Source: Alphaproteobacteria bacterium UBA6178
GTDB lineage: Bacteria > Pseudomonadota > Alphaproteobacteria > Rickettsiales > UBA3002
Assembly (NCBI GenBank): GCA_002422205.1
Contig: DITS01000027.1
Location: 42,841-95,574 of the forward strand
DNA: 52,734 nt
Direction of reading: 5' to 3'
Positions 1 to 7,862 of the stretch are shown here, piece by piece (the first letter of the stretch is position 1; every line of letters begins with the position of its first letter). The position numbers were made by a program, and so were the translations under genes. Under the pieces are notes generated by a model that ran no database searches, was not told where the DNA came from, and was given only the letters and a program-made list of their open reading frames with translations.

Positions 1-2071
1 TGTATTTTTTGGCAATCGAAATCACTAAGCGTAAATTCGCCTCGATCATTTCTTTTTTCGCGCGGCCCGCATCGCGCTCGCCTTTGCTCACCGCGCCGAC
101 AATACGCTTGAACTCCTGAATATCGGTGCCCACTTCATGCGCCACTTTCAGCACTTCACCACGAATCTCATGAATCGCGTCTTTGTGATGATCAGCAAAC
201 TCTTTCCAGCCCTTGTCTTTCAGCTTGGCCACACGCCCCAACCATGCAGGGTCAAGCTCGCCACCCTGATAATGCTGCAAAAAGCTTTTGCGCTGCACCT
301 TGGCTTTCTCTGCCAGTTTCAACAGCTGCATCTCATACCCCAGCAACAGTTTGTTGATGGCATACAGCGTTTCCATCAGCTCTTCGACGCGGTGGTTGTT
401 GAAGCGCACATTAATCATAATTTCGACCAGCTCTTCATGCAGCTGATCATATTTTTTCTGATCCACCTCTTTAAAGTCGCCATCACCCAACGACCGCGCC
501 AATCGCTTCTCATGCAGCTTCATCATTTTCTTGGCGGTCTTGGAGAAATTATCCAGCGTCTCCAGAATCTGCGGCATCAGCGCATTTTCCATCGCAACGA
601 GAGACATGGTGGTGTCATCATAATCATCATCGTCTTCTTCGCCTTCTTTTTTGGCTTTGGCGGCGGCGTCTGCGTCTTCCTCGTCTTCTTCGTCATCCTC
701 TTCGGGAACATACTCGTCTTTCAGGCTTTCCGCCTCGCGTGATACATCGGCAAATTTATCCTCAGTGCCTGCACCATAGGTAGCATCCAGATCAATCACA
801 TCGCGTAGCAACAATTCACCATTGGCCAGCGCATCACGCCAAATCAGAATTTCATTAATCACCGTCGGGCTTTCGCTCAAGCTGCGGATGATCATTTCGC
901 GTCCGGCTTCAATGCGCTTGGCAATCGCAATTTCGCCCTCGCGTGAGAGCAGCTCAACATTGCCCATCTCACGCAAATACATCCGCACCGGGTCATCGGA
1001 GCGGCCATATTTATCATCGGCCTCAATCGTTTCCGAGCCGCTGTCTTCTTCAACAACTTCGGCTTCTTCATCGTCAATCACGACCACATCATCTTCATCC
1101 GCATCGGCGGAGATTTCGAGCACTTTAATTTTCTCGCGCTCCAGCACCCCAATCACATCTTCGATGGCTTCCGGTGTCATGTCGCTGGGCAAATGCTTGT
1201 TCAACTCGTCATAGGTCAGAATATCTTTATGCGATTTGCCCAGCTTGATCAGCTTGGCCATCACCGCATCGGATATCGGCGTGTTCTGATTGGCACCGGG
1301 CTTGCCCGTTGCTTTTTTATTCGTGCTGCCGCCCTCGGCTGCTCTTGCAGCTTTGCCCGCTGCCTTCACCGCCTCGCCTCGGGTGGGCTTCGCAGCCGCT
1401 CCCGATTTGGCTGCCATTTTCGCAGCCGGGGCTTTCGCCGCGGGAGCTTTTACAGCGGGGGCTTTTACAGATGGTTTAATCGGCGCTTTAGCTGCCGGTT
1501 TTTCGTTTGATTTCGTGGTTTTTTTGCTCATAGCAGTTGGTTTTTTCGCATTCACTTTGGTTGTTTTTTTAACGGCAGCATCAGCTTTCGCCCGAGAAGG
1601 CGCAGCTTTTTTGGCCGAATGAGATGATCGGGAAGATGAGGTCACAGCGTTTTTTTTCGTATTCAACGTTACAGGTTTGGTCTTCGAAGCAGATGTTTTA
1701 GCTTTAGTTTTAGCGGATGCAACGCTTTTTTTCACATTCGCCGCTTTCGCCGGTGCTTTCGCTGCTGGTTTGCGCGCCGGCGTTTTTTTAGCAACAGGTT
1801 TTGCAGCAGCTGCCGATTTTTTCACCGGGGCTTTTTTTGCCGCCGGTTTTTTGGCAGAAGCTGCTTTAGCGCTCACCTTCGCCACCGGTTTTTTAACCGG
1901 CGCCGATTTAGCAGCTAATTTTTTAGCGGCTGGTTTTGCCGCCTTAGGGGCCGGTTTTTTCGCACTCACTTTTGCACCGGATTTTGCGCTCACTTTAGCT
2001 TTGGCACCACCAGCATTTGCAGGCTTTTTAACTGGTTTTTTCGTGGCTGGCTTTGCTTTTTTGGCCATCAT
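1..2071 (-). CDS. rpoD: RNA polymerase primary sigma factor RpoD, N-terminal part (cut by window edge), with long Lys/Ala/Pro tail
   Basis: This is the housekeeping sigma factor that directs RNA polymerase to most promoters. Reading the minus strand from the ATG at 2071 gives one open frame of 690 codons to the edge. Region 1.1 begins near residue 271 (MAKLIKLGKSHKDILTYDEL), region 1.2 near 360 (DPVRMYLREMG), an acidic stretch lies near 451-484 in the non-conserved region, and region 2.1 (EANLRLVISIAKKY) is just entered at the edge. Regions 2-4 lie outside the window. Residues 1-270 are a low-complexity Ala/Lys/Pro tail (AKKPAAKKAP-like repeats) not found in ordinary RpoD. The only start with a good ribosome-binding site (GAAGGAG) is at 2071/2068; the internal ATGs at 1531, 1417 and 1261 have none. 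It lies downstream of dnaG on the same strand, the usual alliance, and has its own candidate promoter. Confidence 0.95.
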   Translation of the reverse strand, partial: MMAKKAKPATKKPVKKPANAGGAKAKVSAKSGAKVSAKKPAPKAAKPAAKKLAAKSAPVKKPVAKVSAKAASAKKPAAKKAPVKKSAAAAKPVAKKTPARKPAAKAPAKAANVKKSVASAKTKAKTSASKTKPVTLNTKKNAVTSSSRSSHSAKKAAPSRAKADAAVKKTTKVNAKKPTAMSKKTTKSNEKPAAKAPIKPSVKAPAVKAPAAKAPAAKMAAKSGAAAKPTRGEAVKAAGKAARAAEGGSTNKKATGKPGANQNTPISDAVMAKLIKLGKSHKDILTYDELNKHLPSDMTPEAIEDVIGVLEREKIKVLEISADADEDDVVVIDDEEAEVVEEDSGSETIEADDKYGRSDDPVRMYLREMGNVELLSREGEIAIAKRIEAGREMIIRSLSESPTVINEILIWRDALANGELLLRDVIDLDATYGAGTEDKFADVSREAESLKDEYVPEEDDEEDEEDADAAAKAKKEGEEDDDDYDDTTMSLVAMENALMPQILETLDNFSKTAKKMMKLHEKRLARSLGDGDFKEVDQKKYDQLHEELVEIMINVRFNNHRVEELMETLYAINKLLLGYEMQLLKLAEKAKVQRKSFLQHYQGGELDPAWLGRVAKLKDKGWKEFADHHKDAIHEIRGEVLKVAHEVGTDIQEFKRIVGAVSKGERDAGRAKKEMIEANLRLVISIAKKY

Positions 2072-2242
2072 ATCCCCCTCGCTCCTTCAGCGTCTAATAG
2101 GTCATACAGGATGATTGATACAAACTCATCCGCATTGCCCGCGCAATCGAACGATGCACAAACAACAAATGCTTTCCGAGCCCGTATGCGATGTAGGCTT
2201 TTGTTTGATCATTTCAAGTAAATAATCAAAAAATTTCAGGGC

Positions 2243-2270
2243 ATTATGAAATGGGGGGAAAGGAAGTCAA
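2243..2270 (-). promoter_or_regulatory. Candidate sigma-70 promoter for rpoD
   Basis: On the minus strand TTGACT (2270-2265) is followed after 16 bases by CATAAT (2248-2243). This places transcription about 165 bases before the rpoD start and would let rpoD be transcribed independently of dnaG. The match to consensus is seen directly; activity is inferred. Confidence 0.55.
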
Positions 2271-2311
2271 ACCTTTTTATGGATTAATAGCCCATGCAAG
2301 AGCCGTGCCTT

Positions 2312-2320
2312 TGTGGATAA
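2312..2320 (-). promoter_or_regulatory. Perfect DnaA-box sequence between dnaG and rpoD
   Basis: The minus strand reads TTATCCACA, the consensus high-affinity DnaA box, about 40 bases upstream of the rpoD -35 element. A single 9-mer could occur by chance in a window of this size (roughly 0.4 expected on both strands), so the regulatory role is only a possibility. Confidence 0.35.
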
Positions 2321-2339
2321 CTTGTAAGCACGCCCGCAC

Positions 2340-4193
2340 CTAGCCATGCTCTTGCTCATCCTCCATATAGAGCTGTTCGCGCTCGCGCTCAATGCGCGTG
2401 ACATCGGCTTTCAGCTCACGAATCCGTTCAAAACTCGCTTCACTCATCTGCTGGGCCAAATCAAATTCGGCCTGAATCAACTCCGCCTGCATCGCCGCCA
2501 GCTGATAGGCATTCGCCGCTTGCCGCCATAAACGCTGCGCCATCGGCAGTTGATGCAACGACGTATCGCGCAGCAAAGCCTTAGGAATCGTCAGCATATC
2601 CGTGGCCCATAGACGCTGTATCTCCGCTTGCAGGCCCACCGCATCCAGCTCCGCCTGCACCGTTTCGCGCGTGGGCTGCGCCGATGCATCCACCGCCGCA
2701 ATAACCTGTCCTGCCAGCGCCATCAGCGTCGCATCATTACATTCCATCCGGCTGAATTCCTCCAGCGCCGTCAGATCATGTAGCAAAGATGGGTATAGTA
2801 GCACCAGCTTGCAACATTGCATCATCGCCTTGCGCATCTGGCTGCGTTGGTCTTGCGCTTGTGGGAGTAGCGGCAAAATCTCCCGCGCCGCTTTCACGCT
2901 TTTGGCCCGCATCGCGCCATATTCCCCGCGTGACCAGAATTTATCCTTAAAATACGACCGGTAATGCGCCTTCACAATCGGGTTCTGAATCGCATCCGCC
3001 ATTTGCATCAGCTTATGCTCGGCTCCGGCGCGCTCTTCGGGTGTTTTGGCATCGGCGGCGGCCACCTCCTGCCACAGCATATCCGCCAACCCCGGTGCGC
3101 TCTGTACCATATCCAATAATGCCTGCGCGCCGCCTTGCCGCACCACATCATCAGGGTCCTGCCCCGCAGGAAGCCGTACAAAATGCAGCGATTTTCCCGG
3201 ACTCAACAGCGGCAATGCCAGCTCGCTGGCGCGGCGCATCGCCCGCACCCCTGCGCTATCGCCATCAAGGCACATTGCTGGCGTATCACACATCTGCCAC
3301 AGCAATTGCATTTGCGTTTCCGTCACCGCCGTACCTAGCGGCGCCACCGCATAGGCAATCCCCGCCTGCGCCAAAGCGATTACATCCATATAGCCTTCGC
3401 ATAACAGCAGCTTGCCCGTATCCATCGCCGCACGCCGCGCTAAATCCATATTATAAAGCAGATGGCCCTTTTTAAATAAATCCGTCTCCGGTGAATTGAG
3501 GTATTTCGGCGCATCACCTTGCGCCGCATCTGGCAGAATCCGCCCACCAAATGCCACCACTTTCGAGCGTGCATCCCGAATCGGGAACATCACCCGCCCG
3601 CGAAAACGGCTATAAGTTGGCTTCCCCTGATCGGGCCGAATCAACAGCCCCGCCTCCACCAGCAACTCCTCCGCAAACCCCTCCGCCATCAGCGTTTGTT
3701 TCAGCGCATCACGGCTCTCCGGCGCATACCCAATACGGAAACGTTGAATAATCTCCTCGCTCAAACCCCGCTGCTGCACATAATGCCGCGCCGATGCATG
3801 GCTGCCAACCTGATATTGCTCCATAAACCATCGGCACGCCGCTTCGCAGGCATCCTGCAAGCTATGCCGCACCCGCTCGCGCGCCGCTTCTTCGCGGCTG
3901 GGTTGTGGCACGGCCAGCCCCGCCTCGCCCGCCAGCCTTTCAATCGCCTCCTTATAGCTAATACCCTCAAAATCTTTGATAAAACTAATAATATCACCAT
4001 GCGCGCCGCAGCCGAAGCAATGATAAAACCCCTTTTCATCATTTACCGTAAAAGATGGCGTTTTCTCTTTGTGAAATGGGCATAATCCCATGAATTCGCG
4101 CCCGTGCCGACGCAGTGAAACCCGCCGTCCCACCACCTGCGACACCGTAAAGCGCGATTTCAGCGCATCCATAAAGCTCTGAGGATACCGCAT
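2340..4193 (-). CDS. dnaG: DNA primase DnaG
   Basis: Primase makes the RNA primers for chromosome replication. At 617 residues it has the normal length. The N-terminal CHC2 zinc ribbon is intact (C38, H41, C59, C62, in CPFHKEKTPSF and FHCFGCGAHG-like contexts), followed by the RNA polymerase-basic part (RFRIGYAP at 151-158) and the TOPRIM catalytic core: E266 in LLCEGYMDV and the DxD pair D310/D312 in CLDGDSAG. The C-terminal third (from about 430) is the divergent DnaB-interacting part. It starts at an ATG at 4193 with only a weak ribosome-binding site. rpoD follows about 270 bases downstream in the same direction, matching the conserved dnaG-rpoD order. Confidence 0.97.
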   Translation of the reverse strand: MRYPQSFMDALKSRFTVSQVVGRRVSLRRHGREFMGLCPFHKEKTPSFTVNDEKGFYHCFGCGAHGDIISFIKDFEGISYKEAIERLAGEAGLAVPQPSREEAARERVRHSLQDACEAACRWFMEQYQVGSHASARHYVQQRGLSEEIIQRFRIGYAPESRDALKQTLMAEGFAEELLVEAGLLIRPDQGKPTYSRFRGRVMFPIRDARSKVVAFGGRILPDAAQGDAPKYLNSPETDLFKKGHLLYNMDLARRAAMDTGKLLLCEGYMDVIALAQAGIAYAVAPLGTAVTETQMQLLWQMCDTPAMCLDGDSAGVRAMRRASELALPLLSPGKSLHFVRLPAGQDPDDVVRQGGAQALLDMVQSAPGLADMLWQEVAAADAKTPEERAGAEHKLMQMADAIQNPIVKAHYRSYFKDKFWSRGEYGAMRAKSVKAAREILPLLPQAQDQRSQMRKAMMQCCKLVLLYPSLLHDLTALEEFSRMECNDATLMALAGQVIAAVDASAQPTRETVQAELDAVGLQAEIQRLWATDMLTIPKALLRDTSLHQLPMAQRLWRQAANAYQLAAMQAELIQAEFDLAQQMSEASFERIRELKADVTRIEREREQLYMEDEQEHG

Positions 4194-4228
4194 ATTTTAT
4201 TTTTCTCTGTACAACTGCGACAAGGTGA

Positions 4229-4257
4229 TTGACCCCTCTTTTGAAGCAAACTATATC
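4229..4257 (+). promoter_or_regulatory. Candidate promoter for the YgjP-like gene
   Basis: TTGACC (4229-4234), a 17-base spacer, then TATATC (4252-4257) in the divergent region between dnaG and the plus-strand metallopeptidase gene. Good -35, moderate -10. Confidence 0.45.
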
Positions 4258-4327
4258 ATAGGCACAACTTCACGTTCCGATTAAGCTTTTTTAATACTTT
4301 AATCACAATAACAGCAAGGAGTGGCGC

Positions 4328-5053
4328 GTGAGCTCGGCTAATCTATTGAAATCATGCTGTATTCCAGATTTTCTGGAAATCGGCACCAACCGCATTCCTT
4401 TAGTTATCCGCCGTAACCGGCGGGCAAAGCGTATTTATTTGCGCTACAACCCTGCAGATCATGCCTTCTCACTGACCCTGCCGCAGCGTACCCGTGTATC
4501 CGATGGCGTCGATTTTATCCACACCAAAAGCGATTGGATTTCCGAAACATTACTGCAAATGCCGCAAAAGAAAAACCTCAAGCCTGGCGTCGTCATTCCG
4601 GTATTGGGTGAAAAAACACGCATCCGCCATTTCCCTGATATGCGCAGCGTCTTTACCTTAAAAGACAGCGAGTTATGCCTGTCCGGTTCGCGTGAGCATT
4701 TGCCCCGCCGTATCGAAGACGCACTTAAAAAGATCGTCCGTAACGAAATTGCCGAGCTGGCGCATTTCAAAGCAGCCCAAATTGGCCGCAAGGTCAACCG
4801 CATCACCCTGCGCGATACGCGCAGCCGTTGGGGCAGCTGCTCCAGCGAACGTAACATCATGTTTTCCTGGCGTTTAGTCTTCGCCCCATACGAAGTGCTT
4901 GATTATGTGGTCAGCCACGAAATCGCGCATCTGCGCCACATGGATCACTCGCAACGATTCTGGGAAACCGTCGAAGCCCTCTGCCCCGAATACCATGAAT
5001 GGAAAGACTGGCTACGCATCCATGGCAAAGAGCTCTACCGCTTCAGCGGCTAA
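4328..5053 (+). CDS. YgjP/DUF45-family zinc metallopeptidase-like protein
   Basis: A 241-residue protein of the YgjP (DUF45, WLM/SprT-like) family. The zinc-binding motif HEIAH is seen in VVSHEIAHLRHMDHS near residue 196, with the third ligand probably the following H in the MDHS segment. The family signature RDTRSRWGSCSS precedes it (about 166-177). Members are small cytosolic putative metal-dependent peptidases of unknown substrate; an association with restriction-modification or DNA metabolism has been suggested for some, but nothing here shows it. The start is a GTG with a good ribosome-binding site (AAGGAG, six bases away). It is transcribed away from dnaG. Confidence 0.85.
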   Translation: MSSANLLKSCCIPDFLEIGTNRIPLVIRRNRRAKRIYLRYNPADHAFSLTLPQRTRVSDGVDFIHTKSDWISETLLQMPQKKNLKPGVVIPVLGEKTRIRHFPDMRSVFTLKDSELCLSGSREHLPRRIEDALKKIVRNEIAELAHFKAAQIGRKVNRITLRDTRSRWGSCSSERNIMFSWRLVFAPYEVLDYVVSHEIAHLRHMDHSQRFWETVEALCPEYHEWKDWLRIHGKELYRFSG

Positions 5054-5113
5054 ACAATCTCAATCAATCCGTATGCCACACACATGGATAATTGCGCCTG
5101 CGGCTCTTAGTGC

Positions 5114-7402
5114 CTAGCGGCGGCTTCCACTGCTGGAGGGGTATTCATACTCAACCGTACCGTCAACCTCGCCCTCGAACAATTTGTTCCAGAATGTCTT
5201 TTTCAGCTCCGGCCCACGCTCTTGCGACGGCTGCACCTCTTCCATACGCTGCTGCTGCTGATCGGGCGGAGTAATACCTAAATCCTCACGCCGCTCCAAC
5301 TGATCAATAAATTCATCCAGCGTCGGTGCATTCGCGCCTTGCTCTTGCCATGGCAGCGGGTTGTCGCCGCCCTCTGGCGCGCTGGCAATCCCCACCACCG
5401 GATACGGCGCCAGCGCTTTCTCCATATACGCTTTCCAGATCATCGCAGGCAGATTGCCCCCCGTCACGCGCTTCATTTTGCTGTTATCATCATTACCCAC
5501 CCACACACCGGTCACCAAATCACCGGTAAAGCCGATAAACCATGCATCCTTATGATCCGAGCTGGTGCCGGTTTTACCCGCCATCGGGCGGTTGATCGCA
5601 GCGCGCGTACCCGTTCCCGCGCGCGGCACATTCATCAGCATATAATTCATCTGATTCACCACGCCTTGGCGCAACACCACCCATAAGCCCGAACCTTCGC
5701 GCTTATATAATTCTTTGCCTTCTTGTGTTTTGATTTCCACAACACCATAGGGCTGCACCCCGCGACCGCCATTCGCCAGATGCGCATAAGCACCCGTAAG
5801 CGAAAGTAAATTCGCATCGACCGCACCCAGCGCGATACTCGGATTATTCGGCACATTCTCAATCCCCAGCCGCCGCGCTATCTCCGCCACCCGAGGCACC
5901 CCAACCCACAAAGCCAGCCGCACCGATACGGTATTGAGCGAATGCGTCAGCGCTTCAATCATCGGAATTTCACCCCGAAACTTGCCATCAAAATTCGACG
6001 GGCGCCACATCTGGTTCCCCACCTTCATTTCAAACGGCGCATCCTCCACCAGCGTATCGGGCGTCAATCCTGCCTCCAGCGCCGCCAGATACACAAACAG
6101 CTTAAACACCGATCCCGGCTGACGCTTCGCCTGCACCGCACGGTTAAACTGGCTTTCCTGATATTTCAGACCCCCAACCATCGCGCGCACCGCCCCATCG
6201 GGTGACATCGACACAATCGCCGCCTGCGACGCCAGCTTTTCGCGTGCATCTTCCGTATCCATAATCGCCGTCACCGCGTCCTCGGCTTCTTTTTGCATGG
6301 CGGCGTTCAATGTCACCGTCACCACCAGATCATCATCAACCTTGCCGATATATTCCGGCAATTCATCCACCAGCCAGTCGGTAAAATAGCGCGTGCCCAT
6401 CGCATCGCCTTCGCGGTATAATTTCGGTGGCTCAAACATATCCAGCGCCGCCATCGCCTCGCCTTTGCTAATATAGCCCGCATCCACCATATTCAGCAGC
6501 ACGCGATGCGCGCGATCTTTCGCCCGCTCAGGGCTGGAAATCGGCGAATAACGGGACGGTGCTTTCAGCATCCCCGTCAGAATCGCCGACTCAATCAGAT
6601 TCAGCTCCGTAGCGGGCTTGTCAAAATAACGCCTCGACGCTGCATCAATCCCAAAATTGCCCGCGCCCAGATACACGCGGTTCAAATAAATCGCCAGAAT
6701 TTCCTGTTTACTGAAACGTCCTTCCAGCCAGAAAGCCAGCATCATTTCCTGAATTTTTCGTTCAATCGTACGCTCTGGTGTTAAAAATACATTCTTCGCC
6801 ACTTGCTGCGTCACCGTGCTACCGCCCTGCACATAGCGTCCGGCGCGCATATTCACCACCATCGCGCGCGCAATACCAAACACGTCAATCCCCACATGGT
6901 CAAAGAACCGGCGGTCTTCCGTTGCCAGCACCGCCTCTATCAATGATTTGGGTAATTGATCATAACTAATATAATCGCCATACACATCGCCATAGCTGGC
7001 CAAAATCACGCCATCTTCGGTTTTCATAGTAATGCCGGGCTGTTTATCAATCGCATCCAGCCCGCCGATATCCGGCAATCCTCGCGCAAAATATACCAGC
7101 ACCCCCGCCAGAATAATCGCACCGGTAAAAGCCAGCGTGCCAATCACACTCCAAAAACGCCGACGCTTCCAAAATACAACCTTACCGCCGCCGCCACCGC
7201 TGCTGCGCTTGCGCGGTGAGCCTTTGCGTTTACTTGGTTGCTTCACCCGTACCACATTGCCCTCGCGGCGTGGCGAAATCGCCGCCGGTCCGCTCTTAGG
7301 ACGTGGCTTCGGCTTTGCACTAGCAGAGGATTGCAGCTTCGGCCCCGCCCCTTTACGGATAGGCGCGCGGCGCGAGCGTTTCTTTTTAATGATTCCAAAC
7401 AC
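5114..7402 (-). CDS. Penicillin-binding protein 1A, bifunctional transglycosylase/transpeptidase
   Basis: Class A PBP that polymerises and crosslinks peptidoglycan in the periplasm. Order along the 762 residues: a very basic cytoplasmic tail (1-82, rich in Lys/Arg/Pro), one membrane anchor (about 84-106), the GT51 transglycosylase (catalytic E162 in TEDRRFF, GGSTVTQQ at 193-200), then the transpeptidase with S431 in PGSVFK, SLN, and KTGTSSDHKDAW. I chose the GTG at 7402 (MFGIIKKKRSRR): it has an AGGA ribosome-binding site nine bases upstream. A longer frame to 7516 would run through the start of cyaY on the other strand, and an ATG at 7468 would leave no room for the divergent promoters. It is divergent from cyaY with 71 bases between. 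Confidence 0.93.
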   Translation of the reverse strand: MFGIIKKKRSRRAPIRKGAGPKLQSSASAKPKPRPKSGPAAISPRREGNVVRVKQPSKRKGSPRKRSSGGGGGKVVFWKRRRFWSVIGTLAFTGAIILAGVLVYFARGLPDIGGLDAIDKQPGITMKTEDGVILASYGDVYGDYISYDQLPKSLIEAVLATEDRRFFDHVGIDVFGIARAMVVNMRAGRYVQGGSTVTQQVAKNVFLTPERTIERKIQEMMLAFWLEGRFSKQEILAIYLNRVYLGAGNFGIDAASRRYFDKPATELNLIESAILTGMLKAPSRYSPISSPERAKDRAHRVLLNMVDAGYISKGEAMAALDMFEPPKLYREGDAMGTRYFTDWLVDELPEYIGKVDDDLVVTVTLNAAMQKEAEDAVTAIMDTEDAREKLASQAAIVSMSPDGAVRAMVGGLKYQESQFNRAVQAKRQPGSVFKLFVYLAALEAGLTPDTLVEDAPFEMKVGNQMWRPSNFDGKFRGEIPMIEALTHSLNTVSVRLALWVGVPRVAEIARRLGIENVPNNPSIALGAVDANLLSLTGAYAHLANGGRGVQPYGVVEIKTQEGKELYKREGSGLWVVLRQGVVNQMNYMLMNVPRAGTGTRAAINRPMAGKTGTSSDHKDAWFIGFTGDLVTGVWVGNDDNSKMKRVTGGNLPAMIWKAYMEKALAPYPVVGIASAPEGGDNPLPWQEQGANAPTLDEFIDQLERREDLGITPPDQQQQRMEEVQPSQERGPELKKTFWNKLFEGEVDGTVEYEYPSSSGSRR

Positions 7403-7473
7403 TTTTACTTGTCCTGATCTACAGCGAGGGCTTATAGTCGATTGGTAAAAAAAAGCCAGAGAAAGCATCACAA

Positions 7474-7809
7474 ATGTTAGATGACGCCCATTATCACGCG
7501 ATCGTTGCGGCAACACTGGTACATATCAGCGATCAGCTCGAGCAAGCCTATGATGATGGCGACCTCGACGAGCTCGATTACGACGAAGGCGCAGGCATCC
7601 TCAGCATCATCACCGCCTCGGGTCGCACCTTCATCATCAGCCGGCACGCACCCAGCAACCAGCTCTGGCTGGCCTCGCCCATCAGCGGTGGTCTGCATTT
7701 CGAATACCATACCGACAAAGCCTGCTGGTGCCTGCCCGATGGTCGTACATTAAACCAAATCCTCGCTGTCGATTTAGAAAAAACCGCCAAAATCCACGTT
7801 GTGCTCTAA
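7474..7809 (+). CDS. cyaY: Frataxin-like iron donor CyaY
   Basis: Small (111 residues) frataxin homologue that binds iron and modulates iron-sulphur cluster assembly by IscS in the cytosol. The N-terminal helix carries the typical acidic ridge (YDDGDLDELDYDEGAG, about 28-43) and the beta-sheet contains the signature Q-LWLAS followed by GGLHFEY, close to the family pattern (IWLA, GGFHF). Length is normal. It starts at the ATG at 7474 with only a weak ribosome-binding site. Its 3' end is followed by a degenerate heptanucleotide repeat and then the ABC exporter gene in the same direction. Confidence 0.88.
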   Translation: MLDDAHYHAIVAATLVHISDQLEQAYDDGDLDELDYDEGAGILSIITASGRTFIISRHAPSNQLWLASPISGGLHFEYHTDKACWCLPDGRTLNQILAVDLEKTAKIHVVL

Positions 7810-7817
7810 GCAGCGCG

Positions 7818-7834
7818 ACTAACCACTAGCCACC
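7818..7834 (+). repeat. Degenerate heptanucleotide array (ACTAGCC family)
   Basis: ACTAACC ACTAGCC ACC reads in 7-base register just after cyaY (stop 7809). Short by itself, but the same unit recurs at 23904-23938, 25048-25075 and, on the other strand, 25911-25938. Confidence 0.5.
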
Positions 7835-7862
7835 GGCGCCATCATCCGCTACAACCCTGCGC

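Noticed and set aside
1290..2114. Several plus-strand open frames (Ala/Phe-rich)
   Set aside because: They are the antisense of the Lys/Ala/Pro tail of rpoD; AAA codons read as TTT (Phe) on the other strand.
7403..7516. Longer N-terminus for the penicillin-binding protein
   Set aside because: It would overlap cyaY and the shared promoter region, and the start codons there lack a ribosome-binding site, unlike the GTG at 7402.
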